A DNA stretch of 64,000 nt from Polynucleobacter sp. AP-Ainpum-60-G11 (GTDB lineage: Bacteria > Pseudomonadota > Gammaproteobacteria > Burkholderiales > Burkholderiaceae). Shown one piece after another: positions 17,247 to 27,620 of this stretch (position 1 is the stretch's first letter; the number at the start of each line of letters is the position of its first letter). The translations under genes were made by a program, and so were the position numbers. Where the stretch lies: positions 186,001 through 250,000 of the forward strand of contig NZ_CP061318.1 in NCBI RefSeq assembly GCF_018688375.1. Direction: 5' to 3'. The notes beneath the pieces are model-generated. The model was not told the origin of the DNA and did not search any database. It saw only the letters and a list, made by a program, of their open reading frames with translations.

Positions 17247-17708
17247 TTAAGCGATGATGAACAGCGGCTGATCAAACTCAACACCTTGACCGTTTTCACA
17301 CAGAATTTGCTTGATGACACCGGCTTGCTCAGATTCGATCTCATTGAGAAGCTTCATCGCTTCAATAATGCACAGTGTTTGACCCACTTTGACTGTATCG
17401 CCAACTTTGACAAAGTCTGGCGACTCAGGATTTGGTGCGCGATAGAAAGTGCCGACCATTGGTGAGCGAGCTACAAAACCAGTTTCAGCAGGCGTTTCTT
17501 CGGCGGCTGGAGCGGCAGCAGGCGCGGCTACGGGAGCAGCTTGCATTGCTTGAACCGGTGCTGGATTGGCGTAAACCACTTGACCAGCTGGAGCTGGAGA
17601 TCCGGCATTCACAATGCGAACACGATCTTCACCTTCATTTACTTCTAATTCAGAAATTCCTGATTCAGAAACAAGGTCGATTAGGGTTTTTAGTTTTCTC
17701 AAGTCCAT
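17247..17708 (-). CDS. accB: Biotin carboxyl carrier protein of acetyl-CoA carboxylase
   Basis: Carries biotin between AccC and the carboxyltransferase. A short N-terminal domain (1-35) is followed by an Ala/Pro/Val-rich flexible linker (about 36-75) and the biotinyl domain. The biotinylated lysine is K119 in [10 protein letters not shown]. Length 153 aa is typical. AGGAAGCC lies close upstream of the ATG. It lies 42 nt downstream of aroQ. Confidence 0.97.
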   Translation of the reverse strand: MDLRKLKTLIDLVSESGISELEVNEGEDRVRIVNAGSPAPAGQVVYANPAPVQAMQAAPVAAPAAAPAAEETPAETGFVARSPMVGTFYRAPNPESPDFVKVGDTVKVGQTLCIIEAMKLLNEIESEQAGVIKQILCENGQGVEFDQPLFIIA

Positions 17709-17750
17709 GGAAAGGCTTCCTCTCTTGTAATTCTTAATTAATCTTTATTT

Positions 17751-18194
17751 TTATAAACGTGCGATTGCTGCTTGTAAGGCCAGTTCATATCCAATCGCCC
17801 CTAGTCCGCAAATCACGCCAGTGGCGATGTCTGATAAATAGGAGTGTTTGCGGAATTCTTCACGCTGATGAATATTGGACAGATGTATTTCGGTAAACGG
17901 TATGGCAACTCCAGCCAAGGCATCGCGTAAGGCAACGCTGGTATGGGTAAAAGCACCAGGATTAATGATGATGAAATCCACGCCATCTTGTTTAGCTTTT
18001 TGAACTCGGTCAATGAGCTCGCCTTCATGATTGCTTTGGAAGGTGGATAGATCGACTGAGTGAGTCTTGGCAATTGCGCCAAGCTTTGTATGAATATCTT
18101 CTAGGGTAGTTTTACCGTAAACCTCTGGCTCACGAGTGCCCAGCAGATTGAGGTTAGGACCCTGAATTACAAGAATTGAAGTATTTTTCGACAT
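17751..18194 (-). CDS. aroQ: Type II 3-dehydroquinate dehydratase
   Basis: Third step of the shikimate pathway, trans-dehydration of 3-dehydroquinate. The dodecameric type II signature is clear: [16 protein letters not shown] (catalytic Arg and Tyr), NPGAFTHTS (Asn and His), and [17 protein letters not shown]. Length 147 aa is typical. It is the first gene of the aroQ-accB-accC-prmA unit; aroE, the next pathway gene, is at 24 kb. Confidence 0.97.
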   Translation of the reverse strand: MSKNTSILVIQGPNLNLLGTREPEVYGKTTLEDIHTKLGAIAKTHSVDLSTFQSNHEGELIDRVQKAKQDGVDFIIINPGAFTHTSVALRDALAGVAIPFTEIHLSNIHQREEFRKHSYLSDIATGVICGLGAIGYELALQAAIARL

Positions 18195-18295
18195 AGATCG
18201 ATATTTTTAGAGGCAGTTAGGTTTAATTACGCAAATACAGCTTTTCTCTAAAACTGCTTACCTCATGAAGAATTAACCTCACTAAGTACAGGCAA

Positions 18296-18301
18296 AGTAT
18301 A
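18296..18301 (-). promoter_or_regulatory. Possible -10 box of the aroQ-accBC promoter
   Basis: On the minus strand TATACT lies about 100 nt upstream of aroQ. No convincing -35 is found at 16-18 bp, so this is weak. The 250-bp gap 18195-18444 has no gene; its other feature is the nested inverted repeat at 18360-18440. Confidence 0.28.
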
Positions 18302-18359
18302 CCCCCAGAATCTAGCGGTAAGCCCAAAAAACGGGGGATAAATTAGCTATTTTTTATGA

Positions 18360-18440
18360 TTTTAAGAGCAGATATTGCAAGATTCAGGTGCGAAATACCC
18401 AATACTTGGCCACATAATCATTGGTGAATAGCTCTTAAAA
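18360..18440. repeat. Nested inverted repeat between the TlpA-like gene and aroQ
   Basis: Outer arms TTTTAAGAGC (18360-18369) and GCTCTTAAAA (18431-18440) pair perfectly. Inside, ATTCA/TGAAT (18382-18386, 18425-18429) and CCAAT/ATTGG (18399-18403, 18420-18424) nest in register, with a small GGT/ACC hairpin (18387-18399) adjoining. It could be an RNA structure at the 3' end of the TlpA-like mRNA or an untranslated leader of aroQ. Function unknown. Confidence 0.5.
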
Positions 18441-18444
18441 ATCC

Positions 18445-18972
18445 TTATAAAGCTGATTTAATAGCTTTTCTGAGCTCTTCTTCGCTTATCTTCCCTAATT
18501 TGCTGCTAGTAGACTTGCCTTGAGCATTAATGATGATGGTGTACGGAAGAGCGCCTTGGCTGTTCCCCATTTGTTTAGATAGATTGCTACCCTCTAGCCC
18601 ACCAATCACGATAGGGTAGGAAACTGGGGTTTTTTCAAGGAATTCACGAATATTAGAGGGTGAATCGATACCAATGCCGACAAATAAGACATTTTGAGTC
18701 TTAAATTCTGCTTGTAATTTGTCCAAAGCCGGCATTTCTTCGACGCAAGGGGGGCACCAAGAGGCCCAAAAGTTCACAACAAGGACTTTTCCTCGCCATT
18801 TCTCGGTATCGGCTGATTTTCCATCGGGCGTTTGCCATGGGTTGGCAAAAAAGGCCTTGATAGCGGGGTCGCTTGCGAGCCCTGTTTTGTAAATCCATTG
18901 CGAAGTCAGGACTCCCGCAACGAGTGCTGCAAGACTAATTGCGATGATGCTAATCCACTGTCTTCGGTTCAT
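18445..18972 (-). CDS. TlpA/ResA-like thiol-disulfide oxidoreductase
   Basis: A 175-aa membrane-anchored thioredoxin-fold protein: a transmembrane helix at about residues 7-29, then a periplasmic domain with active site C73-P-P-C76 in NFWASWCPPCVEE and a cis-Pro region near GALPYTII. Such proteins reduce disulfides outside the cytoplasm, often for cytochrome c maturation. It is divergent from mpl with a 26-nt gap between starts. The order mpl-divergent-tlpA-aroQ-accBC is common in Burkholderiales. Confidence 0.9.
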   Translation of the reverse strand: MNRRQWISIIAISLAALVAGVLTSQWIYKTGLASDPAIKAFFANPWQTPDGKSADTEKWRGKVLVVNFWASWCPPCVEEMPALDKLQAEFKTQNVLFVGIGIDSPSNIREFLEKTPVSYPIVIGGLEGSNLSKQMGNSQGALPYTIIINAQGKSTSSKLGKISEEELRKAIKSAL

Positions 18973-18998
18973 TACAACTCCTTAGCTAAAATTCCCCA

Positions 18999-20408
18999 AT
19001 GCATATTCATATCTTGGGCATTTGCGGTACTTTCATGGGCGGCATTGCCGCAATCGCTCGGCAGGCCGGACATCGCGTAACTGGCTGTGATGCCAACGTG
19101 TATCCACCAATGAGTACTCAGCTTGAAGCGCAGGGCATTGAGCTCATCGAGGGATTCTCGCCCGAGCAATTATTACAGTTTGAGACAATGCCGGATTTAT
19201 TTGTAATCGGCAACGTCGTTTCTCGTGGCAATCCGCTGATGGAGGCCATCCTTAATGAAGGCCTTCCTTATACGTCTGGACCACAGTGGCTTGGTGAGCA
19301 AGTATTGTTTGATAGGCATGTATTGGCGGTTGCTGGTACGCACGGCAAAACGACCACCTCTGCCATGTTGGCTTGGATTTTGGAATTTAATGATTGCAAG
19401 CCAGGTTACTTAATTGGTGGAGTGCCATTGAATTTCACGGTATCGGCTCGTATGGGTGAGAGTAAATACTTTGTTATCGAGGCAGATGAATATGACACGG
19501 CGTTTTTTGATAAGCGCAGTAAGTTTGTTCACTATCGTCCGCGTACAGCTCTATTAAATAATCTGGAGTTTGATCACGCCGATATTTTTGCTGATCTTGC
19601 TGCAATCGAAACACAGTTTCATCATTTGGTTCGCACAGTACCAGGCAATGGTCTTGTTGTGGTTAATGGCGAAGAGCCTGCCTTAGAGAGAGTCATCGTA
19701 CGAGGTGCTTGGGCGCCTATTGAAAAGTTTGGTCAAGATAAAAATAATGCCTGGTCTTTAATTTCTCAAGCAGCAGATGGCTTTATTGTTTTGCATGATG
19801 GCAAAGAAGTTGCAATGGTGAACTGGGCTCCGGACTCTGGCGTCATGGGCCGACATAATCAGCTCAATGCATTAGCGGCGATTGCCTCAGCTAATCACAT
19901 TGGCATTTCACCGGTTGACGCAGCGCGTGCACTTGCGGAGTTTAAGAATGTAAAGCGTCGCTTAGAAACCATTGGTGTAGCAAATGAAATAACGGTCTAC
20001 GATGATTTTGCGCATCACCCTACAGCAATTATTACTACGGTAGATGGCTTACGTCGTCGTGTAGGGCAGTCTCGAATTTTGGCAGTCTTGGAGCCTCGGT
20101 CTAATACGATGAAGCTCGGCGTGATGAAGGCGCAACTACCGAATAGCCTAGAGGCAGCCGATAAGATTTTTGCTTATGGCGCTAGTGCTGGTAAAGATTC
20201 TTTAGGTTGGGATTTAAACGAAGTTTTAGCCCCATCAAATGCCAAAGAAAAAGATCGTGCCTTAGCCTTTGATGATTTAAGTGCTTTGGTAGATGCCGTG
20301 GCAAAAGAAGCAAAGCCTGGCGACCATATTTTGGTAATGAGTAATGGCGGCTTTGGTGGAGTACACCAAAAAATATTGACTGCAATACAAGAGAAAGCAA
20401 AGCAATGA
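18999..20408 (+). CDS. mpl: UDP-N-acetylmuramate:L-alanyl-gamma-D-glutamyl-meso-DAP ligase
   Basis: Reattaches recycled murein tripeptide to UDP-MurNAc, in the same recycling route as the AmpD enzyme at 7.1 kb. The Mur-ligase ATP loop GTHGKTT is at 113-119, followed by the [16 protein letters not shown] block and the FAHHPTA motif of the central domain. Length 469 aa fits Mpl and not MurC. The stop overlaps the next gene by 4 bp (ATGA at 20405-20408). Confidence 0.96.
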   Translation: MHIHILGICGTFMGGIAAIARQAGHRVTGCDANVYPPMSTQLEAQGIELIEGFSPEQLLQFETMPDLFVIGNVVSRGNPLMEAILNEGLPYTSGPQWLGEQVLFDRHVLAVAGTHGKTTTSAMLAWILEFNDCKPGYLIGGVPLNFTVSARMGESKYFVIEADEYDTAFFDKRSKFVHYRPRTALLNNLEFDHADIFADLAAIETQFHHLVRTVPGNGLVVVNGEEPALERVIVRGAWAPIEKFGQDKNNAWSLISQAADGFIVLHDGKEVAMVNWAPDSGVMGRHNQLNALAAIASANHIGISPVDAARALAEFKNVKRRLETIGVANEITVYDDFAHHPTAIITTVDGLRRRVGQSRILAVLEPRSNTMKLGVMKAQLPNSLEAADKIFAYGASAGKDSLGWDLNEVLAPSNAKEKDRALAFDDLSALVDAVAKEAKPGDHILVMSNGGFGGVHQKILTAIQEKAKQ

Positions 20409-21139
20409 CTATGAGATTGAAAGATAAAGTCGCCATCATCACTGGCGCTGCGAAAGGCATTGGCTTTGCAACTGCAAAACGTTTTGCGCAAGAAGGTGCA
20501 AAAGTCATGATTGCCGATGTTAACCCTGACGCTGTTAAGGCTGCTGTTGACCTCATTCCTGGTTCGGAAGCCTTTGTCGTGAACGTGACTGATCGTGCAA
20601 GCGTTGAAGCGGCTATTGATCAAATTATGCGGCGTCACGGACGTATTGATATCTTGATTAACAATGCTGGCATCACACAAGATGCCCGCTTAGTCAAAAT
20701 GACGGAAGCGCAATTTGATACGGTGATTGATGTTAATTTGAAGGGTGTATTCAACTGCACACAGTTGGTAGTGCCACACATGTTAGAGGCAGGCAAAGGT
20801 GCTGTCGTCAATGCTTCAAGCGTTGTCGGTATTTATGGAAACTTTGGTCAGACAAATTACTCTGCCACGAAATTTGGTGTCATTGGTTTTACTAAAACTT
20901 GGGCACGTGAATTAGGTGCAAAAGGTATTCGAGTAAATGCAGTATGCCCAGGCTTTATTGCTACTGAGATGGTCAAAGCTATGCCAGAAAATATTCTGAA
21001 GGATATTGAAAGCCGTAGCTGGCTTGGACGCTTAGGTACTCCAGAAGAAATGGCGAGCGTGTATTTATTCTTGGCGAGCGATGAAGCCAGTTATGTCAAT
21101 GGCGTTGCACTTGAGGCCAGCGGCGGGATCTCTCTCTAA
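20405..21139 (+). CDS. fabG: 3-oxoacyl-ACP reductase-like short-chain dehydrogenase
   Basis: NAD(P)H-dependent reductase of the SDR family. The nucleotide motif TGAAKGIG is at 13-20, NNAG follows, and the catalytic triad is S139-Y152-K156; [10 protein letters not shown] is the usual FabG substrate loop. At 244 aa it is FabG-like, but a second copy in the fatty acid cluster is usual in these genomes, so it could be an acetoacetyl-CoA reductase or a specialised paralogue. It starts within the mpl stop, so translation is probably coupled, and the RNB gene starts 2 nt after its stop. Confidence 0.85.
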   Translation: MTMRLKDKVAIITGAAKGIGFATAKRFAQEGAKVMIADVNPDAVKAAVDLIPGSEAFVVNVTDRASVEAAIDQIMRRHGRIDILINNAGITQDARLVKMTEAQFDTVIDVNLKGVFNCTQLVVPHMLEAGKGAVVNASSVVGIYGNFGQTNYSATKFGVIGFTKTWARELGAKGIRVNAVCPGFIATEMVKAMPENILKDIESRSWLGRLGTPEEMASVYLFLASDEASYVNGVALEASGGISL

Positions 21140-21141
21140 GC

Positions 21142-23130
21142 ATGCATCTTTTATATGAAGAGGGTGGTGACATCAAGGTCGCCACAGTCCAGTCTGCCTC
21201 GGGCGCTGGAGATGCTGAATCTTGGCAGGCGACGAGCCTGTCCGGGAAGAAGATCAAACTCAAGACCAAAGAAGTTTGGCTACGTTTTGAAAAGCCAGAA
21301 CCCCAAGCCTTAATGGATGAGGCAAATACTTTATCTAAAGAGATTGATCTGCAGTTCTTATGGGACTGTGCGCCTGATGAAGAATTTGGTTTGGTGGATG
21401 TTGCTCAAGAATACTTTGGCGCACAAGCCAGCATCCCGCAAAAGACAGCATTAGCCATTGCCTTACAAGGTGCGCCGGTATTTTTCCGTCGCAAAGGGCG
21501 CGGACGTTTTCAAAGAGCGCCGCTGGAGCAGTTACAGGCTGGTCTGGCTGCACTCGAGCGCAAGCAAAAAGAATTAGAGCAGCAAGCTTCATGGCAACAG
21601 GAGTTGGTGGCTGGTGTGTTCCCGCAAACACTCAAATCTCAAGCAAATCAACTTCTCTTTTCTCCGGATAAAAATACCTCAGCCTACAAAGCACTGATTG
21701 CAGCTTGTACTGAATCAGGAGAATCGCCTGCCCAATTGATGATCCGCTGCGGTGCCATTGATTCACCTTTGCAATATCACCAAGGCATGTTCTTAAAAGC
21801 CCATTTCCCTCGGGGTGCTGAACATGACCATAGTTTGGTGGTTGAGCAAGCTGCATTAAATGCCGCTATTTCAGAGTTACCTTTAGCTGAAGTGACTGCC
21901 TTCTCAATTGATGATTCTGGTACTACTGAAATTGACGATGCTTTATCGGTCACTGTGCTTGAAGGCGGTGGGCATCGTATTGGTATTCATATCGCGGCGC
22001 CTGGTTTGGTGATCGCTAAGGATGATGCCTTAGATAAGGTCGCACGCACGCGTATGTCTACGGTATATTTTCCTGGCGACAAGATTACGATGTTGCCCGA
22101 TACAGTGATTTCGCAGTTCTCATTAGATGAGGGTGCTGCTCGACCAGCTTTATCGATTTATGTAGATATCAATGCAGCTGGAGTCGTAGATAAAGAGACG
22201 CTGCAGTTGCGTGCGGAGATGGTTCCCATGGGATCTAATCTTCGGCTCGAGAATTTGGAGCATCTAGTAACGGAAGAAAGTTTGGCTGATGAATTGTCTA
22301 ACTATCCCTATCGTCAAGAGCTCAGTGTGTTGTGGACCGCAGCAAAGTTATTGCATGCAGGCCGCCAGGAGCAGCGTGTAGCCAACGGATTGCGCGCCGA
22401 ACAATTAGGGGTCTTGGATCCCAATGCCTTAGCGAGAGACTTTCATTTTCAAATCAAAGAAGTGGATGGTTCACAGCGGGTAGACATTACTCCGCGCCAG
22501 CGCGGTTCAATCCTGGATACCATCGTTGCTGAGTGGATGATTTATTGCAACAGTGCTTCAGGACGCTTGCTGGCAGAACATGGGATACCTGGTTTGTTCC
22601 GAACTCAAAAGGGCTGGGGCCCTTTGCGAACACGTATGCAGACGACGCCTGGCCCTCATGAAGGATTAGGTTTGGAGTATTACGCATGGTGTACATCGCC
22701 ATTGCGTCGCTATTCAGATTTAGTGAATCAGTGGCAGTTAATCGCCATAGCCAAGCATGGCATCACCGCCAAAATGGTAGCGCCATTTCCACCTCGAGAT
22801 GCTGCCCTGATGGGTATTGCCGCTGACTTTGAAGCCTGCTATTCAGCCTATGGTGAATACCAGGATCGTCTTGAGAAATATTGGTGCTTGCGCTGGGTTG
22901 CTCAGGATGAAGTTCCTAAGCAAGTCTTTGTGAGGCATCTCAAAGAAGGTATGTCTCGAGTGGAGCCTGTTCCATTGCATTTGCCAGTCCCAGAGTTGGC
23001 TACTCACCCGCGTATGACCAGAGCTGAAGTGAGTATTGCGGATGTAGATCTTCTGCAACTCACTGCGGGAGTTCGAGTTCTTCATATAGAAGCTCCAGAA
23101 GTTCCCGAGAGTGATGCAAGCCTCAGCTAA
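21142..23130 (+). CDS. RNB-domain exoribonuclease, RNase II/R-like
   Basis: A 662-aa protein with the RNB catalytic domain of 3'-5' exoribonucleases: the acidic metal-binding cluster SIDDSGTTEIDDALSV is near residue 255, followed by IHIAAPG, RMSTVYFPGDKITMLPD and the CTSPLRRYSDLVNQ signature. The N-terminal portion is diverged and lacks an obvious full cold-shock pair; the C-terminal region after the RNB block is short, without the basic S1/Lys tail of RNase R. It is therefore a shortened RNase II/R relative found in betaproteobacteria. It sits in the mpl-fabG-RNB-TonB-like run and overlaps the next gene by 17 nt. Confidence 0.88.
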   Translation: MHLLYEEGGDIKVATVQSASGAGDAESWQATSLSGKKIKLKTKEVWLRFEKPEPQALMDEANTLSKEIDLQFLWDCAPDEEFGLVDVAQEYFGAQASIPQKTALAIALQGAPVFFRRKGRGRFQRAPLEQLQAGLAALERKQKELEQQASWQQELVAGVFPQTLKSQANQLLFSPDKNTSAYKALIAACTESGESPAQLMIRCGAIDSPLQYHQGMFLKAHFPRGAEHDHSLVVEQAALNAAISELPLAEVTAFSIDDSGTTEIDDALSVTVLEGGGHRIGIHIAAPGLVIAKDDALDKVARTRMSTVYFPGDKITMLPDTVISQFSLDEGAARPALSIYVDINAAGVVDKETLQLRAEMVPMGSNLRLENLEHLVTEESLADELSNYPYRQELSVLWTAAKLLHAGRQEQRVANGLRAEQLGVLDPNALARDFHFQIKEVDGSQRVDITPRQRGSILDTIVAEWMIYCNSASGRLLAEHGIPGLFRTQKGWGPLRTRMQTTPGPHEGLGLEYYAWCTSPLRRYSDLVNQWQLIAIAKHGITAKMVAPFPPRDAALMGIAADFEACYSAYGEYQDRLEKYWCLRWVAQDEVPKQVFVRHLKEGMSRVEPVPLHLPVPELATHPRMTRAEVSIADVDLLQLTAGVRVLHIEAPEVPESDASLS

Positions 23131-23974
23131 GTTGACTTTGTTAGTTGCTCGTTTAGATGGTAGTTGGCGCCGCTACCCATTTGGCTATGCCTTGGGCCTC
23201 TCGATTTTGGCCCACCTGATATTTCTATCCTTTCGCTGGGGCATTGGAGAAATAGAAAATCGCCGTTTAAACACACCGCTGAGCGTTGTTTTGGTGAATG
23301 CTAGTAATCAAGTGGCGCCTAAGCAGGCAAATAAATTGGCTCAGGCAGATTTGCAAGGGGGTGGCAATACATCCAATCAAGATGCAAGTGCATTGCACCG
23401 GGCAAGGCTTGGTGCAGATGCCCGCCTAGAAGTTTTAGAGAAGCAGCAAAAACAAATGCTAGCTAAGCTCGAAGCAGAACGCGCTCTAGCAGGTGGTCGT
23501 AAAAGTGGTGATGAGAAAAAAGCCACGTCGCAGCTGAACTCTTTAGAGGCTGAGTTAGCGAAACGTTTGCAGGTCCATGGGCGCGAGCCTCGTCGTAAGG
23601 TTTTGACTGGAGCGAGCACTAAGGCAGTTGTATTTGCGCAGTATTACGATGCCATGCGTCAAAAGATTGAGGCTTATGGAAGCACTTTTTTTCCGCGAGC
23701 TAATGGTCGGCCTTTGTATGGCAGCTTGGTGATTGTTGTGAGTGTCGATGCCCAAGGGCGTATTGCCAATAATGCACAAGGTAAAGATGGTTTGAGCATT
23801 GGGCGAAGTTCTGGCAATCCCGAGTTAGATCGCCAGGCCCTAGCGATTGTTCGTGCTTCCGCTCCCTTTGGAGTTTTCCCTGTAGAAATGCGCAATCAAA
23901 TTGATATCTTGGATTGGGTCTCCACTTTTGATTTCGCACGAGATGGATCTGATCGCTTAGATCTGCGTCCTTAA
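23114..23974 (+). CDS. TonB-like C-terminal domain protein
   Basis: A 286-aa envelope protein: short cytoplasmic N terminus, one transmembrane helix (about residues 22-41, GYALGLSILAHLIFLSF), a periplasmic linker with a long charged helical segment (about 95-150, rich in K, E, L and A, probably coiled coil), and a C-terminal TonB-like fold (YGSLVIVVSVDAQGRI..NPELDRQALAIVRASAPFG). The partners ExbB/ExbD are not in the window, so its role as an energy transducer is inferred. The ATG at 23114 is chosen; a GTG three bases earlier is possible. Confidence 0.8.
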   Translation: MQASAKLTLLVARLDGSWRRYPFGYALGLSILAHLIFLSFRWGIGEIENRRLNTPLSVVLVNASNQVAPKQANKLAQADLQGGGNTSNQDASALHRARLGADARLEVLEKQQKQMLAKLEAERALAGGRKSGDEKKATSQLNSLEAELAKRLQVHGREPRRKVLTGASTKAVVFAQYYDAMRQKIEAYGSTFFPRANGRPLYGSLVIVVSVDAQGRIANNAQGKDGLSIGRSSGNPELDRQALAIVRASAPFGVFPVEMRNQIDILDWVSTFDFARDGSDRLDLRP

Positions 23975-24015
23975 TCTAGCAGACAGCACTCAATTTCGCT
24001 TATCCTGTAGTCACT

Positions 24016-24924
24016 ATGAGTCAAGCCACATCCGCCGAGTTGCATATCGATCCCACCCAATTTCCTGGGGTTGATATTTATGCGGTCGCAGGTAATCCAA
24101 TCTCACACAGTAAATCACCTGCCATCCATAAGCGGTTTGCTGAGCAGTCAAATCAAAAAATGCACTACGGTCGCTTGCAGCCTGCACTTGATCAATTCAA
24201 AACTGCTGCACAAGCCTTCTTTGCTGCTGGCGGCAAAGGGATGAATGTAACTGTTCCATTTAAGTTGGACGCCCAGGCGCTTGCAGATGTATTAACGCCG
24301 CGTGCACAGCTGGCTGGCGCTGTAAATACTCTACTTATTGAAGATGGAAAAATCTTTGGTGACAACACCGATGGTGCTGGTTTAGTCAGGGACCTATTAG
24401 CGCAGGGCATTCAGATTCAAGGTTCCCGAATTTTATTGCTGGGAGCGGGTGGCGCTTCTCGTGGAGTACTTGGCCCCCTACTGGAGCAATTACCCAAAGA
24501 ATTAATTATTGCCAATCGATCGAATGCTAAAGCCGATGAATTGGCCCACTTGTTTGCTAGCTTGGCTAGCTCACTGGATGTTGCACTACAAGCGGTTTCT
24601 CTAAGTGATCTTGAGGATGCTAGTAAGACCTTAGCTCCTTTTGATCTCGTCATTAATGCCACTGCTGCTGGCCTATCCGATGCATCACCAATTAGCGATG
24701 CGGCAGCCAGCAATATTTTTATTCCAAAATCTTTCGCCTACGATATGGTGTACGGTAAAGCAACCGCCTTTATGCAGCAGGCATTGCATCGCGGCGCACG
24801 GGTCAGTGATGGCTTGGGCATGCTAGTAGAGCAAGCTGCGGATGCTTTCTTAATTTGGCGTGGTTCTGAGCTTGCCAATGCGATTGATCCTCGCGCTGTA
24901 TTGGCAGAACTTCGCACTTCCTAG
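24016..24924 (+). CDS. aroE: Shikimate dehydrogenase
   Basis: NADPH-dependent reduction of 3-dehydroshikimate. The N-terminal substrate domain shows [15 protein letters not shown] and NVTVPFK (catalytic Lys), [11 protein letters not shown] follows, and the nucleotide motif GAGGASRG begins the NADP domain. [15 protein letters not shown] closes the fold. Length 302 aa is slightly long because of an N-terminal extension of about 10-15 residues. mtgA begins 17 nt after the stop. Confidence 0.95.
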   Translation: MSQATSAELHIDPTQFPGVDIYAVAGNPISHSKSPAIHKRFAEQSNQKMHYGRLQPALDQFKTAAQAFFAAGGKGMNVTVPFKLDAQALADVLTPRAQLAGAVNTLLIEDGKIFGDNTDGAGLVRDLLAQGIQIQGSRILLLGAGGASRGVLGPLLEQLPKELIIANRSNAKADELAHLFASLASSLDVALQAVSLSDLEDASKTLAPFDLVINATAAGLSDASPISDAAASNIFIPKSFAYDMVYGKATAFMQQALHRGARVSDGLGMLVEQAADAFLIWRGSELANAIDPRAVLAELRTS

Positions 24925-24941
24925 TTTCTAGCTGAGCTTCG

Positions 24942-25682
24942 ATGCGCTGGCTTTCTTACCTTCTGAAATGTTTGCTGGGTGGTTTTATCGCTATGCAAAT
25001 CTACTTTGTTATTCAGGTTGGCTTGTGGGCGGCGCTGGATCCAAGCAGTACTGCTTTTCAGAGGGCGGAACGCTGGCGTCTTTGCGGTCTGTCATGGTCT
25101 TGCCCGGTGCATTCATCTTGGGTTCCTTACGAAAAAATCTCCGGCAATCTTAAGCGTGCAGTCTTGGTGAGTGAAGATGACATCTTTTTTCAGCATATGG
25201 GTGTGCGGGTCGAAGATATGAAAAAAGCTTGGACTAAAAACTCACAACTTAATCAACAGAGCAGTAAATCTAAAACCGCTTTACGGGGTGGCTCCACAAT
25301 TACGCAACAACTAGCGAAGAATCTTTTTCTCTCTTCCGAGCAGAATTATTTTCGCAAAGCGCAGGAGTTAATTATTACGGGCCTACTTGAGGCAATGCTA
25401 TCTAAGCAGCGTTTGTTTGAGATTTATCTGAACTCAGTAGAGTGGGGCGAGGGCATCTTCGGAATTGGTGCTGCCTCTCAACATTACTATGGCATTAAGC
25501 CCTCACTGCTTGATCGAGAGCAGTCTGCAGCTTTAGCTTCTGCATTGCCAGCACCAAAGTGTTTTGATAAAGCGCAATACTGTCGCAAGGCCAATATTCA
25601 CTTCCCTACCCGGCAAGACTTTATTTTAGAAAATATGGATAGAGTGGCCTTGACACCCACTCCAAAACTAAAGGCTCGTTAA
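24942..25682 (+). CDS. mtgA: Monofunctional biosynthetic peptidoglycan transglycosylase
   Basis: Glycosyltransferase family 51 enzyme that polymerises lipid II. An N-terminal transmembrane helix (about residues 5-28) anchors the enzyme. The catalytic Glu is in VSEDDIFFQHMG, followed by RGGSTITQQLAKNLFLS, the RKAQELIITGLLEAMLSKQRLFEIYLNSVEWGEG block split over several motifs, and the AAALA-type helix. There is no penicillin-binding domain, so it is monofunctional (246 aa). It converges on pyrF; a strong hairpin lies between. Confidence 0.96.
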   Translation: MRWLSYLLKCLLGGFIAMQIYFVIQVGLWAALDPSSTAFQRAERWRLCGLSWSCPVHSSWVPYEKISGNLKRAVLVSEDDIFFQHMGVRVEDMKKAWTKNSQLNQQSSKSKTALRGGSTITQQLAKNLFLSSEQNYFRKAQELIITGLLEAMLSKQRLFEIYLNSVEWGEGIFGIGAASQHYYGIKPSLLDREQSAALASALPAPKCFDKAQYCRKANIHFPTRQDFILENMDRVALTPTPKLKAR

Positions 25683-25686
25683 ATCT

Positions 25687-25728
25687 GCTGTAGCTCGACC
25701 CTACTTGTTTTTATTGGTTGGCTACAGC
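25687..25728. terminator. Hairpin between convergent mtgA and pyrF
   Basis: GCTGTAGC (25687-25694) pairs with GCTACAGC (25721-25728), continued after one bulged base by CGACC/GGTTG, giving a 13-bp stem and 15-nt loop. The right arm is inside the last pyrF codons, and the pyrF stop is in the loop. Probably serves both genes. Confidence 0.55.
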
Positions 25729-26556
25729 TCTTAATGCATCTCTAGTAGTGATTGCTACTTTTCTAGCTGCCTCAGCAAAATCATTGCCTGAGCTCGCGTA
25801 CAAGATTGCTCTCGAAGAGTTAATCATCATGCCGGTACCTGGTTTATTCGGGATGCCGCCAGCCTTCACAGTGGCATCGATATCGCCACCTTGAGCACCA
25901 ATACCTGGGATGAGCAAAGGCATCTCGCCCACAATCGCACGTACTTTGGCAATTTCTTCGGGGAAGGTTGCGCCAACTACGAGGCTAATTTGACCGGAGC
26001 TATTCCATTTCTGCGCGGCCAGCTTGGCAACATGCAAGTAGAGTGGTTCACTATTGGGGGCCACATTCAAGAACTGAAGGTCAGAGCCTCCTGGATTTGA
26101 GGTGCGACATAAAACAATCACGCCCTTGCCAGCATGCTTTAGGTAAGGCTCGATCGTGTCAAAGCCCATGTAAGGGTTCACGGTAACGGCATCCGCACCA
26201 TAACGTTCAAAAGCCTCTAGGGCATAGTGGTCGGCAGTGCTGCCGATATCACCACGCTTGGAATCAAGAATGACAGGGATGAGGGGGTATTTATCTTTAA
26301 GGTAGTGAGTCAGTTTTTCTAGTTGGGCTTCGGCTCTTTGGGAGGCAAAGTAGGCGAACTGGGGCTTAAAGGAGCAGACGGTATCCGCAGTAGCGTCAGC
26401 GATCTCGCGGCAGAACTCAAAAATCCCCTCAGGCTTACCCTGAAATACGGCGGGTAAGCGCTTTGGATCTGGATCAAAGCCCACACACAACATGCTGCCT
26501 TGGGAAGCCCATGCAGACTGGAGTTGTTGGGTAAAGGTATTTGGGCTGGAGTTCAT
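25711..26556 (-). CDS. pyrF: Orotidine 5'-phosphate decarboxylase, type 2
   Basis: Last step of UMP synthesis. The active-site motif [16 protein letters not shown] with the Lys/Asp pair marks the longer type 2 family (281 aa here, about 230 in the E. coli type). Other conserved blocks are [27 protein letters not shown] and PGIGAQGGD. pyrR and pyrB lie 26 kb away. The start is 74 nt from the divergent corA start. Confidence 0.95.
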   Translation of the reverse strand: MNSSPNTFTQQLQSAWASQGSMLCVGFDPDPKRLPAVFQGKPEGIFEFCREIADATADTVCSFKPQFAYFASQRAEAQLEKLTHYLKDKYPLIPVILDSKRGDIGSTADHYALEAFERYGADAVTVNPYMGFDTIEPYLKHAGKGVIVLCRTSNPGGSDLQFLNVAPNSEPLYLHVAKLAAQKWNSSGQISLVVGATFPEEIAKVRAIVGEMPLLIPGIGAQGGDIDATVKAGGIPNKPGTGMMINSSRAILYASSGNDFAEAARKVAITTRDALRAVANQ

Positions 26557-26630
26557 TGGAATTAAGCTTATTTTAGTGAAACTGTCATGTTCTATAGGAT
26601 AAACTAGCGACCATTCCTTAGGAGTTCACC

Positions 26631-27602
26631 ATGATCAACTTGTTCGTCCTGCAAAATGGCCGCCTCTCTCAAGAGCAAGTGGAAGATCGCAATGAATTGT
26701 TGCAATACTCCAACCCTATCTGGATCGACGTAGTTGACCCTGAAGAGGAAGAGCTCCTGTGGATTAAAGAGGCTTTTGGCGTTCTTTTGCCTGAATTAGA
26801 TGATTTGGGTGACTTAGAAGCTTCTGCGCGTTATTTCGAGGCTGATGACGGCCATCTCCATATTCGCACCGATTTCCTGCTGGATGAAGAAGAAACTTCT
26901 CGTAACGTGCGAGTCGCTTTCGTGATGACCAAGCAAGTCTTGTTTTCGATTCATGATGAAGATTTGCCGGTATTCCGTTTGGTTCGATTGCGTGCCCGTT
27001 TGCGTCCAGGCTCAGTAAGTAATGCAAAAGATGTTTTGCTCGACTTGTACTCCACCGATGCTGAATATTCCGCTGATGCTTTGGAAGAGGTTTATGAAAA
27101 TCTCGAGCAAGCAGGTAAGCGTGTGCTGCAAGACGACATCACTGATCACGATGCAGAAGAAGTGCTTGAAACAATTGCTAAGGAAGAGGATACGAACGGA
27201 CGTATTCGTCGCAATGTGATGGATACCCGCCGTGCATTATCTTTTTTAATGCGCAGCAAATTATTGTCTGATGAGCAGCAAGAAGAAGCGCGTCAGATTT
27301 TGCGAGATATTGATTCACTAGAAAACCATACCGCGTTCTTGTTCGATAAGATTAACTTCTTGATGGATGCGACAGTCGGTTTTATTAATTTGAACCAAAG
27401 TAAGATCATCAAGATCTTCTCGGTGGTATCTGTTGCCTTAATGCCGCCTACTTTATTGGCGAGTGTCTGGGGTATGAACTTCCGCTACATGCCAGAGTTA
27501 GAACAGACTTGGGGTTATCCAGTTGCGATTATCTCTATGGTGATTTCCGCGATGATCCCTCTGGGCTACTTCCGCCACAAGGGCTGGCTAAGCTCACGCT
27601 AA
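26631..27602 (+). CDS. corA: CorA-family magnesium/cobalt transporter
   Basis: Pentameric divalent cation channel in the inner membrane. A large cytoplasmic N-terminal funnel domain (about 1-260) with a long acidic helix is followed by two C-terminal transmembrane helices. The selectivity motif GMN is at 281-283 (WGMNFRYMPEL), with a short acidic periplasmic loop after it. Length 323 aa is typical. AGGAG lies 10 nt before the ATG. Confidence 0.95.
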   Translation: MINLFVLQNGRLSQEQVEDRNELLQYSNPIWIDVVDPEEEELLWIKEAFGVLLPELDDLGDLEASARYFEADDGHLHIRTDFLLDEEETSRNVRVAFVMTKQVLFSIHDEDLPVFRLVRLRARLRPGSVSNAKDVLLDLYSTDAEYSADALEEVYENLEQAGKRVLQDDITDHDAEEVLETIAKEEDTNGRIRRNVMDTRRALSFLMRSKLLSDEQQEEARQILRDIDSLENHTAFLFDKINFLMDATVGFINLNQSKIIKIFSVVSVALMPPTLLASVWGMNFRYMPELEQTWGYPVAIISMVISAMIPLGYFRHKGWLSSR

Positions 27603-27620
27603 TTCTGTAGTACTGGCTTA

